The position numbers and the translations under genes were made by a program. DNA of 35,112 nucleotides from Pigoraptor vietnamica. Its lineage: Eukaryota; Opisthokonta; Filasterea. This document shows, one piece after another, positions 12,305 to 22,432 of the stretch. The DNA lies in NCBI GenBank assembly GCA_943704525.1, contig CALSCQ010000492.1, positions 1 to 35,112 on the forward strand, written 5' to 3'. The number at the start of each line of letters is the position of its first letter. Position 1 is the first letter of the stretch. Under the pieces are notes generated by a model. The model was given only the letters and a program-made list of their open reading frames with translations. It searched no databases and was not told the DNA's origin.

Positions 12305-12617
12305 CACACACGCACACACACACACGCGCACACACACACGCACACACACACACAAAATCCTATCCATCTTGGCACTATTCGCAAAGAAATGCAAGCGGGT
12401 TGTCGATGGGCTGTTCGTCCCGCGCAAGCACCGCCTGTGTCACAATGTCGGACAAGTACACATGCACATGATGTGCCGCTGTGTAACGAAAGGGCAACGT
12501 TAGCCTCGACGAATGATGGTCAAAAGTGCGTGCCGTGTTGTGCGTTTGAAATCGCATCTAGGCGTGCGTGATCTCACCCAAGTATTCGTCGGCCTTCACT
12601 TGCTCCTCCGGTGCCAT
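10947..12617 (-). CDS. TPGS1: Tubulin polyglutamylase complex subunit 1-like (TPGS1)
   Basis: Non-catalytic subunit of the complex that glutamylates tubulin tails in axonemes and centrioles (family knowledge). Exons in coding order: 12617-12578, 12478-12376, 12154-12024, 11804-11625, 11374-11254, 11103-10947; the phases join to 243 residues. The N-terminus has a dimerisation/docking-like helix pair, VYLSDIVTQAVLARDEQPID then NPLAFLCEYF (residues about 20-49), as in human TPGS1 (LLKVLEARPEEPIAFLAHYF). The middle shares LQQSFAFV...AYLRAFGEAYRGL and the VPFFALLRSFQITLYFREF block. The C-terminus, DPDAFLRALADDAAIQSLF, matches the family's EEFL....ALF end. Human TPGS1 is about 290 residues. It converges with the DnaJ gene (239 bp between stops). 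The exon 3 donor was placed at AATG|gtgtgc because the later gtacgc donor breaks the frame. Assignment rests on remembered pattern similarity. Confidence 0.75.
11891..12001. repeat. TG/CG-rich microsatellite in TPGS1 intron 3
   Basis: Imperfect (TG)n with GCGCG and CATG variants inside the 11805-12023 intron. On the coding strand of this gene it reads as CA. Confidence 0.9.
12271..12354. repeat. (CA)n microsatellite in TPGS1 intron 2
   Basis: About 84 bp of CA with a few CG interruptions, between the exons ending at 12376 and starting at 12154. On the coding strand it reads as TG. Confidence 0.95.
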
Positions 12618-12724
12618 CTTCGCCGTTCGCCCGTACTCTGCTTCCCCACACACGACACCTCAATCACTTGAAGCTGGCGCTGCCGGGGAATTCCTATTGT
12701 AACAGATTTGTAACAGTCGCCAGT

Positions 12725-12726
<2 letters not shown>

Positions 12727-12799
<73 letters not shown>
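12727..12799 (-). repeat. T73 homopolymer, an A73 tract in the sense of the PhyH-cupin gene
   Basis: An uninterrupted run of 73 T on the given strand. On the opposite strand it is A73, starting 14 nt after the stop codon of the intronless PhyH-cupin gene, where a poly(A) tail would sit. No other homopolymer in the window is nearly this long. The exact length in such a run is prone to sequencing error. Confidence 0.9.
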
Positions 12800-12800
<1 letters not shown>

Positions 12801-12813
12801 TACTTTTCGCTTC

Positions 12814-14745
12814 TCAGTGGCGTTGTTCGGCGACGCAGGGCGACTTCTCGAGCTCGAATGCGAGGTAGTTGGCGGTCGTCATGCCCTCGTTCCGGAGCCC
12901 GTTGGGCAAGCCGGCTTGGATGTACAGCGCGTCCCCTTCAAACAGATCGATCGAGTCGCCGATTGTTTCGAGCTCCTCGCCCTTGAGCCGCGCGATAGGG
13001 CACCCGCTGTGCCGAACGCGACCTTGCACGAACACGAGGAGCACGTCGTAGGGATCGATGTGCGGCTCGTAGCCCATGCCCGGCTGCAGCACAGACGAGT
13101 GCGCTCGCAGCGCCCGCATGCCCAGGGGCGCGCGCTCATACTGCGGCTTGCCCTTCTGGACGAGAGGAGGCAAGAACACGTCGGAACCCTTGGCACCGTC
13201 CGGCACCCACACGCTCCTCAGTTCCTGGGGACAGTGGGACGCTTGCTCGGGGGAGGCAGCTGTGAAACGCGCGACAAAGTAGCTGCTGGGCTCCACCGCA
13301 GTGATGGTGTGCTGCGAGCCGAACGGATGGTAGACAACCTCGCCCGCAGTCGCCGTGCGCGCGCTTATCCTCCTTGCAAGTGGCACAAGGGCCGTCGGCG
13401 ACGACGCAGCGACGGTTGTAATGACGACGCGACCGCTGATAATCACCATTAGTTCGCTGTCCGCGTGCGCGTGCGGGGCGTGCGGCGTCTTTCGCGGCGG
13501 TTGCCACGAGTGGTGGATGTTCAGCCCGCCCATCGCAGGCGTTTCGACCCACGTCGGCGCCGTCATGCGCCACGCCGTCGTGCCATTCCCACCGCGAGTC
13601 GGACCCCCCGGGGTGACGAGCACGCCCGCTTGGTTGAGCGCCGGATACGACGTCGGGGTGGGGACAGTGCCCGACAGAGGACGGAGTTCCTCCTCCGTGC
13701 GCGCCACGAACAAATTGAGCGCCGCCTTCCCCGCGATGACGTCGCGATGCATAAGCGCGGTGGCGAGGGACCCAAGGCGTTCGGTGCCCAGCATGCCGTA
13801 CACGGGAGGAAGGTTTCGCAGCTGCGTGCCCGCAAGATAGTCGTACTCGCGTATCTCGCACTCCTCCCCCGCGTAACGCACTGCCACCGCTCGCCGCATG
13901 AGGGACGTCGGGTTGGACGTCGCGTGCCAAGCGCGACCGTCAAAGACGAACGCGTCGCCGTCCGACATGCGAGGGATCGCAATACCACCCAGCGCGCGCC
14001 GGCCCTTCCCATTCGCGACGAAGGCGTTCGCGGCAAGGTGTGCAGCGCGTTCGTCCGCGTCGTCCTCGCCCGTCTTCACATTGTAGATGACATCGGCCTC
14101 GTGAAGACCGCCTTCCGGCGTTTCCCGCAGCGTGTGAGATCCCTTCAGCACCCGCAGTGCGTTCGCGGCGGTGACGTTCTCGATTCCCACCCACACGTCG
14201 ACGGAGCGGTTGCAGCGCACGCGATCAAGTTGCATGTCCGCGTGCCACCTGTGCCGCTGGTTCGGCGCCTGCGCAAAGAGAACGACGGAGAACATGACGA
14301 CTTTGCGCCCGATCAGAGCCTCTGCGATGTGCGAAAACCGCTCCGCCAGCGCGATCGCAATGGGATTGTCAGGGAACAGCCCCGCAGTCCGCTCCGTTGG
14401 CGGCAATTTCTCCCGCAGCGACGCAAGATCTTCCGCCGTCAGCACTTGCAGCGGCCCGGCGACCCCATCGCGCGCGAAGGCGGCGGGATCGAGTGCCGGT
14501 GATGGGTCGATGTAATCGTATATAGATGTACCCTCTGAGGACGACATTGACGCTCGCCTCGCCTCCGCGACAGTCGCCTTCTTGTCACTCGCTGTCGTCC
14601 CTGTAGTATTCGCGAACTTGGGCCGATAGACATCGTCGGCGGCCTTCGCCGGCACTCGCGACGAGAGGCTGAAGACACCCAAGAGAACGACGGGCACTGC
14701 GAGGACAAGCACAACGAAGCCTCTTGCGCGGCGCATAGTCCCCAT
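12814..14745 (-). CDS. Membrane-anchored PhyH-type dioxygenase fused to two cupin domains
   Basis: Single uninterrupted frame of 643 residues from the ATG at 14745; a second ATG three codons on (14736) would also serve. Residues about 9-27 (GFVVLVLAVPVVLLGVFSL) form a hydrophobic signal anchor after a basic start, predicting a secretory-pathway or type II membrane protein. Residues about 130-295 are PhyH-like (Fe(II)/2-oxoglutarate oxygenase): H168-x-D170 in RHRWHADMQLD, distal H274 in FDGRAWHATSNPT and R284/R285 as the likely 2-oxoglutarate partner, so the metal triad is intact. Residues about 410-490 form a cupin (PHAPHAHADSELMVIISGRV, then VYHPFGSQHTI). Residues about 553-633 form a second (GMGYEPHIDPYDVLLVFVQG, then FEGDALYIQAGLPN). 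The substrate is unknown; a small molecule or glycan is possible. It lacks introns and has an A73 tract 14 nt after its stop, unlike its neighbours, which suggests origin by retrocopying. Confidence 0.82.
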   Translation of the reverse strand: MGTMRRARGFVVLVLAVPVVLLGVFSLSSRVPAKAADDVYRPKFANTTGTTASDKKATVAEARRASMSSSEGTSIYDYIDPSPALDPAAFARDGVAGPLQVLTAEDLASLREKLPPTERTAGLFPDNPIAIALAERFSHIAEALIGRKVVMFSVVLFAQAPNQRHRWHADMQLDRVRCNRSVDVWVGIENVTAANALRVLKGSHTLRETPEGGLHEADVIYNVKTGEDDADERAAHLAANAFVANGKGRRALGGIAIPRMSDGDAFVFDGRAWHATSNPTSLMRRAVAVRYAGEECEIREYDYLAGTQLRNLPPVYGMLGTERLGSLATALMHRDVIAGKAALNLFVARTEEELRPLSGTVPTPTSYPALNQAGVLVTPGGPTRGGNGTTAWRMTAPTWVETPAMGGLNIHHSWQPPRKTPHAPHAHADSELMVIISGRVVITTVAASSPTALVPLARRISARTATAGEVVYHPFGSQHTITAVEPSSYFVARFTAASPEQASHCPQELRSVWVPDGAKGSDVFLPPLVQKGKPQYERAPLGMRALRAHSSVLQPGMGYEPHIDPYDVLLVFVQGRVRHSGCPIARLKGEELETIGDSIDLFEGDALYIQAGLPNGLRNEGMTTANYLAFELEKSPCVAEQRH

Positions 14746-15169
14746 TACGCGCGGCGCGACGCCGCTCAATGCACAGAGTATGTGCAACAATTCATTCAGG
14801 CCGATCGCCAGGAGATTACGTTTCAGGCCACTCCTCTCAGCGTCACGTCAAGTGATCGGCCAAGGAAATTGGAGAATGTTCTGTAAAATTGGGAAAAATA
14901 TGGGCCACTTTCAAATTGAGGTTACCCGGACAAACCCAAGAGGTCAACAAACAATTTCTACTTAAGGACGATATTATCTGAATATTAGAAGACAAGTATG
15001 CAGTACATTTAATGAGAAATATAAAATAAATTACTGCGTACGTTACAAAAAGACCCACGTTCACGGTCGGAAGGCTCTTTGATACCCCTTTTTCCATTAT
15101 ACACGAACCCCTTCTTACTGTTGCACATTCGAGGGGCTGAAGAAGGTCCATTGGGACCTGTGCGCAGCC
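14746..15169. promoter_or_regulatory. Divergent intergenic region with an AT-rich core
   Basis: 424 bp between the starts of the PhyH-cupin gene (-) and the DUF1295 gene (+). Bases about 14870-15060 are clearly more AT-rich than their surroundings, with runs such as gaaatataaaataaatta near 15015. An inverted pair GGCCGATC (14799-14806) / GATCGGCC (14854-14861) is present. TCGCCAG at 14805-14811 repeats 12717-12723 on the far side of the T73 tract. No coding exon is seen. Confidence 0.5.
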
Positions 15170-16654
15170 ATGTCGTCCGCGCTGGACTATGACGACGAAT
15201 ACTCGCCCCCTGTCACGCGCCGCGGCCGCGTGGTTACTGATGACGCTGACGGTGCGCTTCACTCTCCGAAAGTTGTCGTACTTTGACAGACGGATTTCCA
15301 TCGACTCCTTTAACACACACACAACACACACAAAGTCTTCAGTGGCGCATTCTGAGCTCACTCGTATGTGTGTGCGTGTGCTTTGCGGAGTTGGGTGCAC
15401 TCCAGACTTACTCGTTTACTTTTGTGTGTGCTTTGCAGAGTTGTTGCCTCCGCGAGAGTCCAAAACGCGCGGGGCCGTGTTTATGATCGCCGCGTATGCC
15501 TTTGCGCTCCTTCCTGCCGTCGGCATCTGCTACGCCGCTTGGGACGACGACTCGTACGATCCCCTCGTAGTAGCCCTCGTCGCCGACGCCGCCGCAACGA
15601 CCTTCATATTCTTTTTCAGCGTCCTTCTCGACAACTCGAGCATGTACGACCCGTACTGGTCCGTCGCGCCCGTTCCCATCGTCATCTATTTTGCGATGCA
15701 CCCGTTGTGCGCGTCCATGATCGACTATGTGGGACCGACCTCCGTAATTCGCCTCGTCGTCGTTATGGGTCTCGTGTTGACGTGGGCCGGGCGTCTTACG
15801 TACAACTTTTACGTGCGGTGGGAGGGGTTGCTGCACGAAGACTGGCGATACGTCGACTTGAGGCAGCAGACGGGCATGGCGTATTGGGTCGTCAGCTATC
15901 TCGGCATCCACATGATGCCGACGCTGCTTGTGTACGGGGGCTGCGTGTCCCTCTATGTCGTGTTTTGCGCAGCGAACGCGCCGTTGAATTTGTTGGATGT
16001 TGTCGCGGCCGCCACGACCGGCGCGGCCATCTTCATCGAGGCGACGGCGGACGCGCAATTGCGGCGGTTCGTGGCGAAAGGGAAGGCCAAGCCCGGAGAT
16101 GTGTTGTGCACGGGGCTGTGGCAGTACTCGCGGCATCCCAACTACTTTGGGGAGGTGGGCGCAATGAGTGACAGGATCGTGTGTGTACGTGTGTGCGTGG
16201 TGCGTGCGTGTGTGCGTGCGTGCGTGTGTGCGTGCGTGCGTGCGTGTGTGCGTGCGTGCGTGTGTGCGTGCGTGCGTGCGTGTGTGCGTGCGTGCGTGCG
16301 TGCGTGCGTGTGTGCGTGCGTGCGTGCATGCGTACGTGCATGCCTACTTTGCTCACCCGCATGCTTGCTTGTCTTCTGTCATCACGCGTGGTCCACGTCT
16401 TAAATAAGTCCCCTCACACAACTTCGTAGGTCCTTTTCTGGTGGGGTCTCTTTTTCTTCGCCGTCGCCGCAGGCATCCCACGCTCGCTCTTCTCCTTCAC
16501 GCTCGCCGGGCCTGTGGCCATCACGGGACTCTTCGTGTTCATCTCTGTGCCCCTCGTCGAGCGTCGCATGATCGCACGGCGACCAGCCTTTGCCGCATAC
16601 GTCAAGCGCACATCGGCGCTTTTCCCGTGGTTCCCGCGCAGGGCTTCCAACTGA
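15170..16654 (+). CDS. DUF1295 / steroid 5-alpha-reductase-like membrane enzyme
   Basis: Exons 15170-15251, 15439-16154 and 16430-16654 join in phase to 340 residues. After a short acidic N-terminus the protein is mostly hydrophobic, with about seven to eight likely membrane segments (for example VFMIAAYAFALLPAVGICYA, AATTFIFFFSVLL, VVMGLVLTWAGRLTYNFYV and WGLFFFAVAAGI). The conserved C-terminal signature of the DUF1295 and steroid-reductase / isoprenylcysteine-methyltransferase superfamily is present: GLWQYSRHPNYFGE directly before the last intron, then the PLVERRM...AYVKRTSALFPWFP ending. Members are NAD(P)H-linked reductases or poorly characterised ER proteins; the substrate here cannot be told. 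Intron 2 carries a TGCG microsatellite, and a sequence almost identical to the used exon 2 acceptor lies 50 bp upstream of it. The start context (gcagccATGTCGTC) is the same as at SMU1. Confidence 0.85.
16178..16342. repeat. (TGCG)n/(TG)n microsatellite in intron 2 of the DUF1295 gene
   Basis: About 165 bp of TGCGTGCG and TGTGCG units inside the 16155-16429 intron, starting shortly after the donor. Confidence 0.95.
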
Positions 16655-17009
16655 CTGGACGCCGTGTAGCCGGTGTGCTTTGGTGTCTGTGTCGATACGA
16701 GCCATACGGTCGTCTAAAGGCTCCTAGTTGGTCGGTCGGTCGCACTCCATGCGTTTTGCGTTTTGCTGCGCGTGCGTGCGTGCCGATATTGCTCTGTTTG
16801 CGCCGTACTGCGAAAGACAGACGCGGAACAGCCGGGACGGTCGCGGTCGCTGTGAGAGGCCGCGCTCGTCCCTCTGTGCCTAATGAATGTGCCAAAGAAC
16901 TAGAGGGTGTCTCTCGTGACGTCAACGTGTACGTCAATGTGAGCTCCTTGGTTGACGAGATATGCAGACGTCTTCCCGCTCTTTTCATTACAGCGGACAC
17001 TGCCGTGCG
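16655..17009. other. Convergent intergenic spacer
   Basis: 355 bp between the stop codons of the DUF1295 gene (+) and the RasGEF gene (-). It contains short ggtcggtcg and gtgcgtgcg runs. No coding exon, RNA gene or clear poly(A) signal was recognised. Confidence 0.6.
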
Positions 17010-20000
17010 CTACGGTTCCAGTTCCCTCGACAGCTCGTGGAGCCGCTCGTCCTGTTCGATGGGAAGCGCGGCGAGGTATTCGCCGATGCCAGGCACGACG
17101 AGCAGGTTGTACGACTGCGCCTGGAAGTGCTCAATCTCCTTGAGCACGCCGTAGACGAGGCGCCGCTTGCCGATGTTGATGAGTCCCTCGCGCAAGTAGT
17201 CGTCGTTGCCGTCCTCGATGAACGTCAGGTCCTTGAGGTAAACGCCTGGGAAGCGATTGCACCGTGAGAACGAGCGCGTAATTGACAAGTACACAGAGGA
17301 CAGCCGCCGCGCGACGGCGAATGCACTCAGTCGGGCGGACTTCGCGACGGCAAAACAAGGCCCACCCACCGAAGTACGGCAGCGCGGGCGTGTTCGCGCT
17401 GCGTATGAGCGTGCGGTAGTTCTTGAAGTTGCTCTTGGTCGTCATGTGCTCGTCGAGGGCGGCAAACGTCGCTTTGGCCTCCTTCGACACGGCCTGCGCA
17501 CCAGCAAGCCACGACACAATTGACGACGTATCAGCTCAATGCACAGCAGACTTCATGTATGACACTTTGCGCATGCACATACGCGAACATCCGGGACAGT
17601 TGCTGAGCGAAGGGCGAGGACGAGGCAAGACGACGCACCTCCCACGTCTTCTTGAGCCGGCGGACGGGCGTCCCGCTGAGCCCCGATATGATTTCCATCA
17701 TGCCGTTGAAGTTGGACAGCTCGAGGCAGAACTGCGGCGACACGAACACGTCAGTCCCACGCACACGCACGACGCGACCTCAAGCGTCTCCACAAACAGA
17801 CAACAGACGCGACCTCATGCCCGCACGGCTCTGCACAAACGGATAACAGGCGCACGCAACCGCCAACAACGACAGCGCATGGCTCACCTTTGCGACCTTG
17901 ATGAACTGCGTGATGCGATACGCGCGCTCCTCCGCCGTCGTTCCCTTCTCCAGCACGAGCGTCTCCACCCACAAACTCACCTGCGCCGCAGGACAACAAC
18001 AACATGTAAGACCACACCGCGTCAAACTGCTAACAATGACAGGCTCTTCTAGCCGCACTCGCACACAAGCACAGCCGCACCTCGTTGAACCGCGAAATGA
18101 AGGCCTCCACAGTCCGCGACCCCGCCACTGACGGGCGACCGGACGCCTTCGCGCCCGTTATCTTCCTCAGCGTGTCGGCCGCGGTAATCTTACGAAACAG
18201 CGCGTGCTCAATCAGCGTGAGCTGCCGCGCCAGCTCGCGTGGGATGCCCAGCAGTTCGCGTGGGGCAAAATTCTCCGTGTTGAAGCTGTCCCCGAGTATG
18301 GGGTCGGGAGGGCAGCCGCACTTTGCGACGAGTCCGTCCGCGCTCACGCCGAGGCTGTTGCGCGCGCGGAGGGCCGGCGAGCTACTTCGGTGGCGGATGA
18401 GGCCCTCGATGCGCGCGACAATGTCCTTCCAGTCTGCGGAGGCAAGCACAAAGCGGCGAGGGGAGGCGCCGCCGACGTCGATGGCGAACGCGCGCTCGGT
18501 GGGGAGCTCGCACGTCACGTCATTGCATCGCGTGATGCCGCTAATGTCCATTGTCTCGACGCGCTCCGTCACCTCCTGTGTTCGACGCGTTAGATAGTGA
18601 GAAAAAAGTGGAGGGTACGAAGTGGCGAACAAGAAAAGAGTGACAGTCATATCAAAGGGGAATGACCCTCATTGATCCAAAGGCGGAGAGAAACAAGCAA
18701 GAGAGAAGGTTCTTGAAAAGACAGGCGCGCGCTGTAACGGAGGCGTCCACGCACATTCGTCTTGTCGTTGAGAAAGAGAATGTAGTCGTTGTGCAGTCCC
18801 ATCAGCCGCGGCGGTCCCCTCGCGCGGCTCTGCGCGACATCCTGCAGCGCGGCACATGCAACACGGTCAAAGAACAGCACGCACTTCGCCTCAGCAGACG
18901 CAAATCGTGTGCCCTTTGAGAAATACGACTCTTCAAAAGAAAGTACGCACGGAGTGGACGATACATGCACACAAAGAAGGAGAGTGCGCGTGCAGCGAGT
19001 ATTAGAACCGGACATGGGCGTAGGAGTTGACGCACTGAGGGCAACGACGCACACCCATGCACGCGCAACCCCCACCTTGACCTGATGCATCGTGCACCCG
19101 TACGTGACCAACAGCTGGCACGACTGCACGTAGAGGTGCTTCGCGTCGCGCTCTGCGAGCTCCGCAAAGCGGTCGTAGTGCGAGTGCACGAGACGCGCAA
19201 TGTTCTTCGCCTTCAAGTGAAGCGCCGGCACGCACGTCTTCAGGCTCGCGGGCATGAAGAGGCTAAAGGGAATGGGACGGGACGTTGTGTGTGAGCGTCG
19301 TTGTACAGTAACATAACCCATCACGTGGACGAAAAGACGATGGACACAATCCTGCTTTCACGTTGCGGCAGGGGGTTCGTTCATACACGGCAAAGGGCCT
19401 CGCAGAGCGATGTGTCACCTGTCGTTGGGCTTGGAAAGCGGCCGATCGCCCAGGGACGGTCGCCGGTTCACCGTCTCGACGTGGAGCTGCAAGCCGGCCA
19501 GCAGCGCAGCCTCCTCCAGCGTGCACAGCAAGTTCCCTCCCACGATCGCATCGCGCGCCTGAACGCAGAGGGGGCAGGAAAATGAGAGGCGAACAGGGCG
19601 AACAAGGCGAACAGAGGCGAACAGAGGCATTGCACGAGAAAAAGAAGGAAAAAACAACAAAAAAACAATCGCACTTGAAGGCGTTCGAATGATACAAGCC
19701 CCAACTCCGACCCTCGCTGAGACGAGCAAGTAACTATCGGATGCATACGGGCAGGTTACCACGCACCTGGACATAGAGAAAGTTGTGGTTGCAGAACAGA
19801 CTCCGTCCCTCTAACCGCCGGGCGTCCTGCGGCCTTTGATCCTGCGCCAGAGGGAGGAAATTGTCAGCAATGCCGAGGGTGGAACGCGGGGATTCGGTTC
19901 AGCGGAGGACGCACGTGTCGTACAGGAGAGACACGCGAGGACGCGCAAACACGCCCAGCGAACACAAGACAGCGACGCACAGCACCGACCTTTTTCTCGA

Positions 20001-22432
20001 GCAGGGCCATCAGCTTGGTCGCCTGTGTGCGATAGGGATCGCCCGCGTTGAACAGCGCCGCAAGGAACCGCTGCAGCTCGGAGCGAAGGAGCGGGTCCAG
20101 CTCAAAGTCGGTCACGTGCCGCTCGAGCCACGTGCGCAGCAGCTGTGGAGGGGGAGGCCAAGTCACCACGTGAGCTGAAGATGGGCGTTGACCCAACATG
20201 CACACCATGCACTCCGCATCCAACAAACCCACTCATAACATTGCATTGCAGGCAGGAAGGCACACACAGCAGACGCACCTGAATGATGCGGTTGTGCAGC
20301 GGCGGAATGGGCACGTCCTTGTGGTCGCCATCCGACGCAAACAGCGGGTCGAGCGTTTCCTTGATGTTAAAGTCGAACCCCACCGACAGCGCCGGCTGAC
20401 GAAAGCAGTGCACGATCAGCCGAAGCAGCACCGCAGGCATCGTGAACGTGTGGTACGTCCGAAGCACAAAGTCCACGAACTCGTACTGCACCGGGATTGG
20501 CGCGCTCAGAGACGACAACGACAGGCTCACGGAAGGCGCCGCTCCGGACCATAGAAGCAGCTCGATGACCTTCTCAAGTCGGCACCCGCGTATTTGGCGA
20601 CCCTCCGCGACCGTCTGGTAAACGATGCGCCCGCCCATTTCGCCCTCTCCGAACAAGTACTCGCGGCCCACGTCCAGGTGGCCCATGCACACGAGCCCGC
20701 GACAAGCGTCGTGTCGCACGCGGCGGTTCTCGTGCTTGAGCAATCGCAGCAAAAGCGCGCGGGCGCCCGCCTCCTCGAGCACTGCATGGCACGCCGCGTT
20801 CTCCGCAATGTCGGCGACGGCGGCGACGAGCGGCACTACGACGTCCGCAGAAATGTTCGGTGCGGCAAGCGCGGCGAGAATCGAACCAACGCTCTCCTTG
20901 TTGTTGAGACGCGTTTGCATGGACATGTACGGCGTCGCCGCGCACACCACGGCCGCGGCGAGAGCTTGGGCGCGCGGGGACGGCGACGAGAGAGCGCCGA
21001 GGATCGGCTGCACAGTCATGCGTGCGATGGACGCCCTGTGGTCCCTCTCCTTGTCGTCCCGCTTTGTGAGGGCCTCGAGCAGCGACAGCACTGCGAGCGC
21101 GGCCTCAGAGTCCGACGGCACCGCCCCAAGAATCGCCTGCATCGCCTTTAAGAACAGCGACGACGTTCCGAGGTGTGCGGCCGGAGACGCAGACAGCAGG
21201 CGGGACATGAACGAGGCGGCATCCGGGGCGGTGGACGGGTCGCCACACGCGCGCAACAGCGGTTCGGCGGCGGCAGAGAGTGCCTCGATGAGCGTCTTGT
21301 GACACTCGGCGTTCCCCGCAATCGCCTCGAGCGAGCGGAGGGCCACCGAACGCGCCTCGCGTGCGTCCGACGACAGCGCGGCGGCTGCGGACTGAACCAG
21401 GCGCGTCTGCAGCTCCTGTAGCTCCGGGAACAGCGACACGGGCGTGACGCCGGCAGCATCTAAAGCGAGAATGGGCGCCCCTTGTTCCACGAGCGCGATC
21501 GTGCACTCGAGATGTGCAGGGTTGCCGGCGACCACGTGCAGTGGCGTTGCTCGCGTTGCATCCGCAACTCCTGGCGACGCACCCGCACGCACGAGCAGGC
21601 GGACAAGCGGCGCGTCCCCTCTCCTCGCAGCGCAGTGGAGGGCCGTCTCGCCCTTTGCATCCTTCAAATTGGCGTCGGCGCCCATCGCGAGAAGCAAGCG
21701 ACACGCTTCCCCTCCCGCAGGAGCGCTTGCGGCGACGGATAGCAAGGGACGGCGGGTCCCCTCCTCTCGTGTGTCCACGCGCAGTCGCTCTCCAATAAGC
21801 GACGACAGTAGCGCAGTGTCGCCCGAAGCAATGGCACCTAGCGCCGTTTCCAGCGCGCGCCTCTCGTCCTCGGTGAGTGGAGGCTCTTCCGGCGGCTGCG
21901 GGGACGGCGCCGCGGGCGGCGGCGCGTTCGATCCCCGCCTCCCCGACGAGTCTTCGCTGTGCAACGTCAAGAGCGAGCGCGAGAGCGAGTCCTGCGCGGA
22001 AAATATCGACGAGGAATTTCGTGACAAGCCGGTGGCATCAATCTCGAACGATGTGCGCGAAGGCGGCTCGCTGTTGCTCAGCGCGGGCGTCGGTGGCGCA
22101 TCCTCCTCGCGCACGGACGCAAACGGCCGCCGCGGATTGAACACGGTAAACACCGACGTGGAATCTCCCTCGCTCACGGACTTGCGATACTCGCGCAACG
22201 GCGTTCCCAGCGATTCGTCGTCGACGTCGTGCGTGACCTCCTCGAAATCGGCGAGGTCAGGGTCCTTCGCGTCCACGTACTTGACAGATCGGGGCTCGCC
22301 ATCCAAAGCCTGCGCGGGGTCGACGCGAAAGGGATCCCTGACGGGCGGTTGCTGCTGCTGCGCGCTAGAGCCCGTTGCATTCTCAGGTGCGCCCGACAGC
22401 TCCTCCGCCGCCAGCGACAGTGGGTCCGACAT
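17010..22432 (-). CDS. Ras/Rap GEF with ankyrin, armadillo-like, REM, talin-like FERM and CDC25 domains
   Basis: Predicted exchange factor for a Ras/Rap-family GTPase. Exons in coding order: 22432-20279, 20142-19990, 19841-19767, 19558-19419, 19262-19076, 18928-18755, 18575-18081, 17980-17888, 17731-17639, 17493-17370, 17245-17010; 1307 residues, all in phase. Residues 1-185 are Ser/Pro-rich. Ankyrin repeats (GETALHCAARRGDAPLVRLL, then ATPLHVVAG) span about 190-345 and armadillo-like helices about 350-600. The REM domain (RasGEF_N, FVDFVLRTYHTFTMPAVLLR) spans about 605-770. A talin-like FERM follows: F2 starts NFLYVQARDAIVGG and ends LYVQSCQLLVTYGC; the PTB-like F3 starts PRLMGLHNDYILFL; no F1 is seen. 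CDC25 covers about 1067-1300: LARQLTLIEHALFRKI, NFNGMMEIISGLSGTPVRRL then KKTWE, and GVYLKDLTFIEDGNDDYL. The REM-CDC25 pair predicts catalytic activity. The start is the first in-frame ATG. A 26-nt inverted repeat lies about 260 bp upstream. Confidence 0.88.

Noticed and set aside
12727-12799. T73 as a transcription terminator or telomere-like end
   Set aside because: It is internal, pure T and next to a stop codon in the sense of a poly(A) tail; nothing telomeric surrounds it.
19680-19700. tRNA-like B-box string (ggcgttcgaatgat)
   Set aside because: No matching A box or cloverleaf around it; it lies in a RasGEF intron.
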